A stretch of 33,023 nt of DNA. Source: JAWXUK01 sp044432725 (GTDB lineage: Bacteria > Bacillota > Clostridia > Oscillospirales > Oscillospiraceae). The DNA is taken from positions 1 through 33,023 of the forward strand of contig JAWXUL010000028.1 of NCBI GenBank assembly GCA_044432725.1. The letters run 5' to 3'. The notes beneath the pieces were generated by a model. It did not search any database. It saw only the letters and a program-made list of their open reading frames with translations, and had not been told where the DNA came from. This document shows, in pieces, positions 23,277 to 31,477 of the stretch (position 1 is its first letter; every line of letters starts with the position of its first letter). The translations under genes and the position numbers were made by a program.

Positions 23277-25372
23277 TGTGCTACCTCATTTCCATCAATA
23301 TATTTTTCCACAAATTCGCTGACAGGAATAGGACGTGAGTAAAAATACCCCTGCCCCAAATGACAGCCTAATTCTTGTAGGAGAGAAGATTGCTGTTCAT
23401 CCTCGATTCCTTCTGCCAGGGTAGACATTCCCTCTAATTCCTCGCACATAGAAAGGACATTTTTCACCAAGATATGATTTTTTCGATTGGTGGTCAGGTT
23501 ATCCACCAGACTTTTGTCCAATTTAACCTCGTCCACTTCAATTTGAGCCAAGGTGACGATGTTGGAATATGCACAACCAAAATCATCTAGTGATATGGTG
23601 AAACCATTGTCGATAAAGTCGGTGACAAGAGAGGATGGCACATCGTTTTCTATCAGCCCCACACGTTCTGTCACTTCGATCACCACAAGGGAATGAGGAA
23701 CCCCATATTTATCACATATTTTTACGATGGTATCCACGATGCCGAACTCTTGTAGGGTCACTCGGCTTAAATTCACAGAAATAGGAAGTGTCTTATTTCT
23801 TTTCGACCACTGTGCCAACAGCTGACAAACCGTATCCACCACAAACAAGTCCACATGGCGAATGACACTTGCTTGCTCGTACATAGAAATAAATTGATCT
23901 GGGAACACCATTTTCTGATTTTTCTTATCAAAGCGTCGGATCAGTGCTTCTGCTCCGTGGAGAGAGCCATTTTCCAAGCGCACTTGTGGCTGTAGATAGA
24001 TCATAAATTCCTCATCTGCCAGAAAACTAAGTAAATCACGAAGAATGACAGAACTCACAGATTCCAAAGTCCGAAGACCTGTGGCATAGTATTCTTGCTT
24101 GTTGATGTACATCACGCCATCTGCTTCTCGGAGTAAAGAGCCGTAGTCCACTTTTCCCTCGCCCCAACTACTGCCCATAGAAAAATCGTAGTTACTCTCT
24201 TCTCTCAGTTTTCGTTGGAGGCTTGTCACTTTGTATTCAAATTCTTCTTTGTCCACGTCATAGGCAAGACCAATAAATTCATCCCCAGATACTCTAAAAA
24301 TATCATAGCCAAAGTGAGATTTCACGGCAGTCCCTGATTTTTTGATGTGTTCGTCTCCGGCTTCATTACCCAGATTGTTGTTAATATTCTTCAAGCCGTT
24401 GATATTCACCGAAATCACGCCAAGCTTTTTGGGAGGGTTTTCTCTCATGGCTGTGACTTTCTTGTCATAGGCAAAGCGATTGTAAAATCCTGTCAGCACA
24501 TCACGATTTTCCACATGGAATAAACGATCACTGCCCGCTTGTTTCGAGACATCCAGTGCCACAAAGCGAGAAATGGTATGAAGCAATCGACGGTCCAGTA
24601 ATTTTCTATAGTCTTGCCTGTTACTCAACCCCACCAGTCCAACAGGTTTGTGATTGGAATCTTCCACAGTGCATAAAGTGACGTTCTTCATTTGAAAGGT
24701 TTCCATAATTTTAGCGATGGTGGTGTTCTGGTCGAAGTCCTCTGCTTCTCGGTTCGCTGTGACAATGCCACCTACATTTTCTTCCTCTAACCACTTAATC
24801 AAAAAGGTGCAATCCATCTTTGTACCGATTTCTTTTGTGATGTTAAATTGTGGATCTAAGCACCACTGCGACACGCAGTTGATGGTATTATCTGTAAAAT
24901 TGAAGCGATAGACATAAGCACGTTCGCTCTCGTAAAATTGACAAAGCAACTCCATGAAGGAAATCAGTACAGTCTCTTCTGGCTGACCATAGATTTCCAT
25001 ACAACGTGTCATGGCTTCTTCAAAGGAGGAATTTGCCTCTAGGTCGTTGTTTGTGGGAATCATTTCACAAAAAATTACGTTGCTTTCACGGATGTACCCA
25101 GCTCGCATAAAGAAGCGTTGGTTCAAGCGTGAGTTATAAGAATCCGTTTCATAGAAATCTTGCTTGTCCCAATCAGGAAACGCTTCTTCTAAGTGGCTTT
25201 CTTCCATGGAGATATATTCATAGAAATTACTGCCGATAATATCTCTTGAAACCTGATAAACACGAAAAAATTCGTCATTTGCATATAAACATTCACAGGT
25301 TGTTCTGTCTGTGAGAAAACAAGGGTTCTTGTGGTTTCCAAAAAGAATCTGGCATAGTTTTTGTTTGTCCAT
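23273..25372 (-). CDS. GGDEF-EAL protein, probable c-di-GMP phosphodiesterase
   Basis: This 699-aa protein has an N-terminal PAS-like region (about 1-115), a GAF-like region (about 125-280), a degenerate cyclase domain (SGDEF at 362-366; RxxD site replaced by HFGY) and an EAL domain (about 440-690). In the EAL domain the key residues are present: E475 in EALIRR, Asn in NLSR, Glu in EVTE, DDFG, Lys in KLDKS, and Glu in AEGIED. It should therefore degrade c-di-GMP, with the cyclase part perhaps serving as a regulatory nucleotide-binding domain. The ATG at 25372 is preferred over an upstream in-frame start at 25429 because AAGGGAG lies 8 nt before it. It leads the operon. Confidence 0.87.
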   Translation of the reverse strand: MDKQKLCQILFGNHKNPCFLTDRTTCECLYANDEFFRVYQVSRDIIGSNFYEYISMEESHLEEAFPDWDKQDFYETDSYNSRLNQRFFMRAGYIRESNVIFCEMIPTNNDLEANSSFEEAMTRCMEIYGQPEETVLISFMELLCQFYESERAYVYRFNFTDNTINCVSQWCLDPQFNITKEIGTKMDCTFLIKWLEEENVGGIVTANREAEDFDQNTTIAKIMETFQMKNVTLCTVEDSNHKPVGLVGLSNRQDYRKLLDRRLLHTISRFVALDVSKQAGSDRLFHVENRDVLTGFYNRFAYDKKVTAMRENPPKKLGVISVNINGLKNINNNLGNEAGDEHIKKSGTAVKSHFGYDIFRVSGDEFIGLAYDVDKEEFEYKVTSLQRKLREESNYDFSMGSSWGEGKVDYGSLLREADGVMYINKQEYYATGLRTLESVSSVILRDLLSFLADEEFMIYLQPQVRLENGSLHGAEALIRRFDKKNQKMVFPDQFISMYEQASVIRHVDLFVVDTVCQLLAQWSKRNKTLPISVNLSRVTLQEFGIVDTIVKICDKYGVPHSLVVIEVTERVGLIENDVPSSLVTDFIDNGFTISLDDFGCAYSNIVTLAQIEVDEVKLDKSLVDNLTTNRKNHILVKNVLSMCEELEGMSTLAEGIEDEQQSSLLQELGCHLGQGYFYSRPIPVSEFVEKYIDGNEVAQ

Positions 25373-25465
25373 TTTATATACTCCCTTTTTCCAAGCTATG
25401 TGCAGGCATCCTGAACCTAATGCAATCATAGCGGAATTAAAATTAGGTGCAATTTATCAAATACT

Positions 25466-25494
25466 ATTATACCAGAATTTTCTGCTATAAGCAA
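25466..25494 (-). promoter_or_regulatory. Promoter of the c-di-GMP signalling operon
   Basis: On the - strand, TTGCTT (25489-25494) and TATAAT (25466-25471) are 17 bp apart, with an extended -10 TGG just before the -10 box. A short inverted repeat (CAGAA/TTCTG) fills part of the spacer. Confidence 0.65.
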
Positions 25495-25588
25495 GTGGTT
25501 TTTTCAAGAATCCTTTCTAAAAAACTTTCTATTTCACAGAAACATTTTATTTTCGTGCAAGCTAATCAGGTTAAATAGGAGATAATTC

Positions 25589-25617
25589 TTGACTTTGTAA
25601 TAGATTTTGTATATAAT
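25589..25617 (+). promoter_or_regulatory. Promoter of the CXXC protein-ferredoxin operon
   Basis: TTGACT (25589-25594) and TATAAT (25612-25617) are separated by 17 bp. Transcription should begin near 25624, about 34 nt before the TTG start of the small gene. Confidence 0.75.
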
Positions 25618-25657
25618 GAATGACATATCTATATTTTAATGAAGGGAAGGATAATTT

Positions 25658-25798
25658 TTGAGCAAAAAAAGTGTTTTCAGAATCAGCCTGTTTGTTCTTG
25701 GGCTGGGGTGTCTTGCTGTTGGTGTTGCACAGGAGCAACATTTACTTGTTATGAGAAAGGCAATCTATATTTGTTTAGAATGTATCGGGATAGGATGA
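25658..25798 (+). CDS. Small CXXC-motif membrane protein, CD1871A-like
   Basis: This 46-aa protein starts with TTG, supported by GGGAAGG (25644-25650) 7 nt upstream and a strong promoter. It has one hydrophobic helix (FRISLFVLGLGCLAVGVA) and ends with the motif ICLECIGIG. That form is characteristic of a family of tiny clostridial proteins with a C-terminal CxxC found next to membrane 4Fe-4S proteins. It lies 4 bp before such a gene here. The cysteines may bind or pass electrons or metal, but the role is not known to me. Confidence 0.72.
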   Translation: MSKKSVFRISLFVLGLGCLAVGVAQEQHLLVMRKAIYICLECIGIG

Positions 25799-25802
25799 TA
25801 TC

Positions 25803-26699
25803 ATGAGACATTATATACAACTGGCTTTTACAGCCCTCAGTAATGGTTACGTCATTGGATTTGCCAAAAATAAAATTTATCAAGGAAAGGGAAAACAATT
25901 TTGTTTCCCTGGGTTAAATTGTTATTCTTGCCCTGGTGCTGTGGGGGCTTGTCCTGTGGGAGCTGTGCAAGCAAGCTTGACAGGGGCAGAAAAATCCTTT
26001 CCCTTTTACGCTTTGGGATTTCTTTTACTTTTTGGCGTGATATTGGGACGAGGGGTTTGTGGATTTTTTTGTCCTTTTGGATTAGTCCAAGATTTACTGC
26101 ACAAAATCCCCTTTCAACCAATGAAAAAATCTTGCCTCCTCCCCAAAATATTCAGAAAACTTCCTTTTGTCATCTTGGTGGTCTTTGTCCTTGGACTACC
26201 ATTATTTCTGACAGACCAATTTGGTATCAGTGCCCCTAGTTTTTGTAAATGGATTTGTCCTTCTGGGACTCTTCTGGGTGGTGTACCTCTTTTGCTTGGG
26301 GATGAGTGGTTGCGTTCATCTGTTTCTTGGCTCTTTGCTTGGAAATTTTTTCTTTTAGTCCTCATCATTCTTTGGTCTGTGATAGAATACCGTCCTTTTT
26401 GCAAATATTTTTGCCCCTTGGGTGGCTTTTACGGTTTGTTTCATTCCTTTTCATTCCTTCAAATCCAAGTGAATGAATCTCTTTGTACTGCTTGCGAGCG
26501 TTGCGATGCCACTTGCCATATGGGGGTGAAGGTGAGGGAAACCCCGAATTCTTCTCTTTGTATCCGCTGTGGTGATTGCTGTAAAAATTGCCCAACAGGC
26601 GCCCTTTCTCTTGGATTTGTCAGCAAGAATCCAGAATCTCCCCAAAACCAAGTCAATCTGGAAGAAGATTCAGAAACTCTTCCTTCCGAGAATCCTTAA
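25803..26699 (+). CDS. Membrane 4Fe-4S binding protein, NapH/YccM-like
   Basis: This 298-aa protein has about five hydrophobic segments. Cysteine pairs sit at the membrane edges (CGFFCPFG; CKWICPSG; CKYFCPLG), the CxxxCP pattern of NapH/NosR-type electron-transfer proteins. A C-terminal cytoplasmic ferredoxin domain holds two 4Fe-4S motifs (CTACERCDATCHMG and CIRCGDCCKNCPTG). An additional N-terminal cysteine group (CYSCPGAVGACPVG) is present. It is expected to move electrons between quinol or flavin carriers and a partner, possibly an FMN-binding protein encoded elsewhere. It forms a unit with the 46-aa CXXC protein. Confidence 0.85.
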   Translation: MRHYIQLAFTALSNGYVIGFAKNKIYQGKGKQFCFPGLNCYSCPGAVGACPVGAVQASLTGAEKSFPFYALGFLLLFGVILGRGVCGFFCPFGLVQDLLHKIPFQPMKKSCLLPKIFRKLPFVILVVFVLGLPLFLTDQFGISAPSFCKWICPSGTLLGGVPLLLGDEWLRSSVSWLFAWKFFLLVLIILWSVIEYRPFCKYFCPLGGFYGLFHSFSFLQIQVNESLCTACERCDATCHMGVKVRETPNSSLCIRCGDCCKNCPTGALSLGFVSKNPESPQNQVNLEEDSETLPSENP

Positions 26700-26770
26700 G
26701 ACATCACACCTACCATCTTTTTCCCTTTTCAAAAAATTTGTTCTGTGAGTAAAATACTTTCCACCATTCT

Positions 26771-26932
26771 TTATAAAACACGTTGCGCAACAATCAGGGC
26801 GATATTATCTCCTAAGACATCAAAAAAGGCTGAAAGTACCAGCAATGGGTCATCCTCTTGGTGTCGGCAGAGTTCCACAGCAAGTCCTGCAGCTAACAAC
26901 ACAATGGCTTCCCCTCGTCCAAATTTCTCCAT
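26771..26932 (-). CDS. Small conserved-looking protein of 53 aa (possibly DUF6774-like)
   Basis: This - strand frame has an ATG at 26932 preceded by a strong AAAGGGGG site (26939-26947). It encodes a helical protein with the pattern AIVLLAAGLAVELCR, then SAFFDVLGDNIALIVAQR. The spacing of small hydrophobics and the LGDxxAxIxAxR ending resemble short clostridial proteins of unknown function. It has no signal peptide. An overlapping + strand frame of 103 codons (26745-27056) has no ribosome binding site and a low-complexity product, so this reading is preferred. The family assignment is from memory and tentative. Confidence 0.6.
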   Translation of the reverse strand: MEKFGRGEAIVLLAAGLAVELCRHQEDDPLLVLSAFFDVLGDNIALIVAQRVL

Positions 26933-27075
26933 AATACACCCCCTTTTTCTATTATTATGCGAAAAAGGATTGATTTGTGTCTTTTGCGATCAAATCAGGA
27001 GGGGAAGGATTCCCTTTATACTATTTAGAAATTTTCCATTCTTACCATCCATATGAACGAAGAAAAGGAGATCAC

Positions 27076-29256
27076 ATGAAAAAAACAAACTATTTTATCC
27101 TAGGACTGCTTTGTCTCTTGCTAAGTAGTTGTCAAAGCAACAACGAGGCAAGCCCCGTGCCTCTGGAAGAAGAAATCATAGAAATCACAGGTATCCCACA
27201 GGATTTTGAAGCCTTCGTCTTAGAGGAAACATCTTTTCCCAATGTACTACTTTCTCTATCCGAAGAAGGCTATGAAAGCACGCAAAGTCTTGTTTATCAG
27301 CGTCAATCCACTGGCGACCCACAAAAGAGTGAGGGCAGCGCCTTGATTTATTTTGATCATACTGTGGATGCCTCTGATACAGCTTTTTTACTTTTTTACA
27401 TCAAAGATACCCAAGGAAGCAACACCATGAAGATTGCTTTGGTGGATGAGGATGGGAAAGAAAGTAACTTCGATTGGGTAGATGTTTCCACTACAAAAAA
27501 AGATACGTGGGTTCCATATACTGTTCCCATGTCCCAGTTTTCAGGGATAGATCGCAGTCGATTAACAGGAATTCGTATAGGACAGTGGCATGAGGGGGTG
27601 TATTACTTGGACGATATTCAATTTGCGCAAGAAGGTGAACTTTCACAAGAAGCAGTCCTTGCGAGCAGTGAAGGAGGGGTTTATCCTGAACCAATTCTCT
27701 TGATTTTATCACAAAATACTGCTGGTACTATACGCTATACCACAGATGGTTCCACCCCTGACAGCAGTTCTACGCCTTATACCAGACCTATTTCCATCAC
27801 AGAAGACACCCACTTGCAAGTGGTGGTAACCCAAGGGAATGTTTATTCTGACATTTCCAGTTTTCACTATGAAATTGACCATTCCTCTTTGAAAATGCCT
27901 GTTCCTTCTCCCCAAGGAGGGACATACGGAAAAGAAATTTCCATTACTTTTCAAAGGAGAGGGGAAGAAATCTATTACACTACCGACGGCAGTCAACCCA
28001 GTGAAGAGAGCCTTCTTTATACAGATGAAATTCTTTTAGCCGAAGATACAGTACTGAAAGCAGTGGCAATCTTGGATGGTGTTTCCAGCGAAGTCATGGA
28101 AGAAGAATATATTTTCTCTCAGGAAACTTCTCCCTTTTTGAAAACAGATGGACAAATTTTGCGAGATTCTTATGGTGGAGGAGAAGAAATTCTCTTGACA
28201 GGGGTGAATATTGGGGGATGGCTTGTGATGGAAGAATGGCAATGCCCCACCAATGCCCCTGACCAAACCACCTTGATTGCCACCTTGGAAGAACGTTTTG
28301 GGAAAGAACAAGGATGGGAATTAATCAACATTTACCAAGACCATTGGTTTACAGAGACTGATTTTGCTATTTTGAAAGAAGCGGGAGTCAATGTACTACG
28401 CTTACCCATTTCTTATTTCGAAATGGCAGAAGAGGACGGTAGCTTGAAAGACGATGGTTTTGCACGTCTTGACTGGTTTATCGAGACAGGAGAAGCCTAT
28501 GGAATTTATACCTTAATTGATCTCCATGGTGCCTTTGGCTCTCAGAACGGGAAGGACCATTCTGGTAATATTGCAAATCCCAATGTGGGAGATTTTTACG
28601 GAAACGACGAAAATATAGAAAAAACTGTGGCACTTTGGGAAGAAATTGCCAGAAGATATGTGGACAATCCATGGGTTGCTGGTTATGATCTATTAAACGA
28701 ACCTTCTGCCACTGGTATTTTGCAGTATGAAGAATATCATAAAATTTATCAACGAATCAGAGCAATAGACCCCAATCATATCATCCATATCCAAGCAATC
28801 TGGGAACCCACCGACCTTCCTGACCCTGATTTTTACGGTTGGGAAAATGTGGTGTATCAATACCATTTTTATGGCTGGGATCAAATCAATACACTCAGCT
28901 ATCAAGAAAATTTCATCGATGGAAAAGTAAAATCTGTCAATGAGAAAACGAATTATGATCTGCCCACCTTTGTGGGAGAGTTCACTTTTTTTGAAAACGA
29001 GGAAAGTTGGGATTATGGCTTAAGTTGTTTCCATGAAGAGAACTGGTCCTATACCTCTTGGACCTATAAAGTGTCTGGCTTGAACAGTAGTTGGGGGATG
29101 TATACCCAAGAAAAAAACAGCAACACTGCTGTGGATATCTACCGTGATTCTTATGAAACCATCGCTGAAAAATGGTCGGCTGTGGGAACTGAAAACTTTG
29201 TTCGCAACGACAAAATCGCAGATATCCAAGAGAAGTATTTTTATCCCAATCAGTAG
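27076..29256 (+). CDS. Lipoprotein GH5 glycoside hydrolase, exo-beta-1,3-glucanase-like
   Basis: This 726-aa protein begins with a lipoprotein signal peptide (hydrophobic residues 7-16, lipobox LSSC with C19), so it is anchored outside the membrane. Residues about 40-190 look like a carbohydrate-binding beta-sandwich. Two chitobiase-C-type repeats follow (about 195-275 and 275-355, with YTTDGSTP and YTTDGSQP). The GH5 barrel covers about 365-715, with NIGGWLVMEEW, DLHGAFGSQNG, acid/base E542 in LLNEP, and nucleophile E635 in VGEF. The GGW and DLHG..GSQNG segments are those of exo-beta-1,3-glucanase-type GH5 enzymes. An earlier in-frame start at 26977 is rejected because AAAGGAG and the signal peptide mark the ATG at 27076. 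Confidence 0.82.
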   Translation: MKKTNYFILGLLCLLLSSCQSNNEASPVPLEEEIIEITGIPQDFEAFVLEETSFPNVLLSLSEEGYESTQSLVYQRQSTGDPQKSEGSALIYFDHTVDASDTAFLLFYIKDTQGSNTMKIALVDEDGKESNFDWVDVSTTKKDTWVPYTVPMSQFSGIDRSRLTGIRIGQWHEGVYYLDDIQFAQEGELSQEAVLASSEGGVYPEPILLILSQNTAGTIRYTTDGSTPDSSSTPYTRPISITEDTHLQVVVTQGNVYSDISSFHYEIDHSSLKMPVPSPQGGTYGKEISITFQRRGEEIYYTTDGSQPSEESLLYTDEILLAEDTVLKAVAILDGVSSEVMEEEYIFSQETSPFLKTDGQILRDSYGGGEEILLTGVNIGGWLVMEEWQCPTNAPDQTTLIATLEERFGKEQGWELINIYQDHWFTETDFAILKEAGVNVLRLPISYFEMAEEDGSLKDDGFARLDWFIETGEAYGIYTLIDLHGAFGSQNGKDHSGNIANPNVGDFYGNDENIEKTVALWEEIARRYVDNPWVAGYDLLNEPSATGILQYEEYHKIYQRIRAIDPNHIIHIQAIWEPTDLPDPDFYGWENVVYQYHFYGWDQINTLSYQENFIDGKVKSVNEKTNYDLPTFVGEFTFFENEESWDYGLSCFHEENWSYTSWTYKVSGLNSSWGMYTQEKNSNTAVDIYRDSYETIAEKWSAVGTENFVRNDKIADIQEKYFYPNQ

Positions 29257-29265
29257 AACAATCCA

Positions 29266-29304
29266 AAACAAAAAAGCCAGTGAGATGATACTCACTGGCT
29301 TTTA
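29266..29304. terminator. Bidirectional terminator between GH5 and the SBP-GGDEF gene
   Basis: A perfect 13-bp stem (AAAAGCCAGTGAG / CTCACTGGCTTTT) with a 6-nt loop lies between convergent genes. A-rich sequence on the left and T-rich sequence on the right let it act on both strands. Confidence 0.92.
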
Positions 29305-29355
29305 TCTTTGCAGATATCCATCAAAGCGAAGGGAATGTTCTATTAAACAGCATCT

Positions 29356-31440
29356 TTATTGCTCATGAAACAGAAATCCATTTCTTCCCTTTTCTTTTAC
29401 TTTATATAATTCATCGTCTGCTTTTTTGTACAATTCATTATAGGTATTGGTATTGGTGAAGGAATAACCACCAATACTTAATGTGACAGGCACTTGATTC
29501 TCTGCGTTGGAAAGTTCGTCTAAGATCTCTTTACAGCGTTTTTCCAGATCATATACTGTGGTAGCGTGTTCCAGTAAAACAACAAATTCGTCCCCTCCCA
29601 GTCGTGCCACAACATCCTCTGTTTTGAAATGTTTTTTCAGTACTTCTGCCACTTTAATGATGATTTCATCCCCTTTGTGGTGTCCGTGATTATCGTTTAC
29701 CTTTTTAAAGTAATCAATATCCAAAATAATCAAAGTACCCGCTTTCAGGGTTGGGATTTTATTGGTGGCATAATCGTGAAAATAGCCCGCATTATACAAA
29801 TGAGTCAAGCCATCGCGTCTGGAAAGTTCTTTGAATTTTTGAGCACTACGGTGTACAACATAAATAATCCCTAAGGCGATGGCAGAAATGAGGAGTAAAA
29901 TCTCGAAATAATAGTCGCTGATCACATCTTCTAAAGAATATTCCCCTTGAACCACTGTATTACGGAAAATGATTTCGTCCATTTCCCCATCGTCTAAATA
30001 CAAAATCCCTCGATTGAGCATACCAATCAAAGATTTATCCACATGATTCAACACACCAAAGGCAATTTCCGATTTTACATTACTGACAGTTTGCACCTCG
30101 ATATTATCCAATCTTAAACTGTTGATGAAATATTCTGCCACATAGGGATTACAAAAGATAGAAACAGTGCCATCACTTGCCATTTTTTTCATGTCTGGTT
30201 CTATTTCAACCATTCTAATAAGCTCTTCATCTTTATAAAAAGGGATATTACTAGAAACATAATGATATAAAATATCAGGGTCAGCTGCTTCATTTTGGTT
30301 TCTCAGCCAATAAACCCCAGAGGAAATATAACTGTTTGTCAGCGTGACATTACGTTCATGGGCCAAATCATATTCTGCAGACATGTTCCCAAGCAGGTCA
30401 ATTTCATGCTTCTCCACGGACTCTAGCATCTCTTCTACTGTATCATAATAGACAACTTCAAACGGAATCCCCATAATCTCTGTCAGTTTATCTAGTACTT
30501 CTAGCATAATCCCTACAGTATTTCCTTCGCTGTCTGTGTAGATAAAAGGTGGGATGGATTTCACAACCCCCACTTTAAAAGAACCTTGCTGAGCCATCTG
30601 GATTTTTTCTTCATCGGTAAAAACAAAGTCCCCCTCATAGCGTAGACCAAAGTAAGTATTCAGCAAACTATCATGATAATAAGGAGAAATGATTTCAATT
30701 TTCTCGATTGCTGCATCCAATTCGTCAATCAGCTCTGTATTTCCCTTGGTAGAAGCAAAATAGAAGGGAAGATGGTCAACCACTGTGACAAAGTCTAAAT
30801 TCAAAGCGTTCACAGACATGTCCAAATTTAAAATGGTATCCACTTTTTCGTCGAACAGCAATTCTAAAGACTCAGCATGGGTTTGTACATAAGTGACCTG
30901 AAAATCCATGCCTTTATTTTCTACAATATCAAAAAACTTCTGATTTAAATCAGTATATGCTTCCACAAGAGCAATGCTGATGGTGTCTTTTAAAAAATAA
31001 TTATATTCTGTAATGGCATAATTATCCCGGGCAGAGTAAATGTTATAACGATAAACCCCATAATTTTTCTCGCCAATTTCATAATCGTCTAAATTAGGGG
31101 TACTTACACTAAAAGGTCCCACCAAATCAAGTTCCCCTGCTTCTAGCATCTCCCCTGCTTTTTTCAAAGAAGCAGAAGAGCTACCTTCGCTGACTTCTAC
31201 GAATTCTAAATTCCAACCTGTATATTGTGCCACTGTCATCAGATAATCATAGTTATAACCAGAGTAACCTCCGTTTTCTTCTAGCATAAAAAAGCCGTAC
31301 ATATCAGGTAAAAAAGCAACTCTGACAGTTTGATTACTTTCTGCCTGAACTGTCATCGGATTGTCAAATAAAAGACAAATCATTCCCATAAACGCTAGGA
31401 TATTTATGGTTATTTTTCTTAAATTATATTTTTCTAGCAC
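29356..31440 (-). CDS. Diguanylate cyclase with two extracellular family 3 substrate-binding domains
   Basis: This 694-aa protein has an N-terminal signal or anchor segment (about 9-33, ending VQAES), then two SBP_bac_3 domains in tandem (about 37-270 and 285-500; the second begins FKVGVVKSIPPFIYTD). A transmembrane helix follows (about 520-540), then a cytoplasmic GGDEF domain (about 550-692). GGDEF is intact at 615-619; the inhibition site reads KTED instead of RxxD. It should convert binding of an amino acid-like ligand outside the cell into c-di-GMP synthesis. It begins 37 bp after the AI-2E permease gene and is probably co-transcribed with it. Confidence 0.87.
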   Translation of the reverse strand: MLEKYNLRKITINILAFMGMICLLFDNPMTVQAESNQTVRVAFLPDMYGFFMLEENGGYSGYNYDYLMTVAQYTGWNLEFVEVSEGSSSASLKKAGEMLEAGELDLVGPFSVSTPNLDDYEIGEKNYGVYRYNIYSARDNYAITEYNYFLKDTISIALVEAYTDLNQKFFDIVENKGMDFQVTYVQTHAESLELLFDEKVDTILNLDMSVNALNLDFVTVVDHLPFYFASTKGNTELIDELDAAIEKIEIISPYYHDSLLNTYFGLRYEGDFVFTDEEKIQMAQQGSFKVGVVKSIPPFIYTDSEGNTVGIMLEVLDKLTEIMGIPFEVVYYDTVEEMLESVEKHEIDLLGNMSAEYDLAHERNVTLTNSYISSGVYWLRNQNEAADPDILYHYVSSNIPFYKDEELIRMVEIEPDMKKMASDGTVSIFCNPYVAEYFINSLRLDNIEVQTVSNVKSEIAFGVLNHVDKSLIGMLNRGILYLDDGEMDEIIFRNTVVQGEYSLEDVISDYYFEILLLISAIALGIIYVVHRSAQKFKELSRRDGLTHLYNAGYFHDYATNKIPTLKAGTLIILDIDYFKKVNDNHGHHKGDEIIIKVAEVLKKHFKTEDVVARLGGDEFVVLLEHATTVYDLEKRCKEILDELSNAENQVPVTLSIGGYSFTNTNTYNELYKKADDELYKVKEKGRNGFLFHEQ

Positions 31441-31477
31441 GGTATCTTCCTCTTTCTATTGTTTTATTATTTGTACT

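Noticed and set aside
25373..25657. A c-di-GMP (GEMM) riboswitch upstream of the signalling genes
   Set aside because: I looked for conserved GEMM core elements in this intergenic stretch and in 32888-33023 and saw none; only promoters are visible.
26745..27056. A 103-codon + strand open frame before the GH5 gene
   Set aside because: It has no ribosome binding site, a Ser/Thr/Lys-rich low-complexity product, and it overlaps a better-supported - strand small gene.
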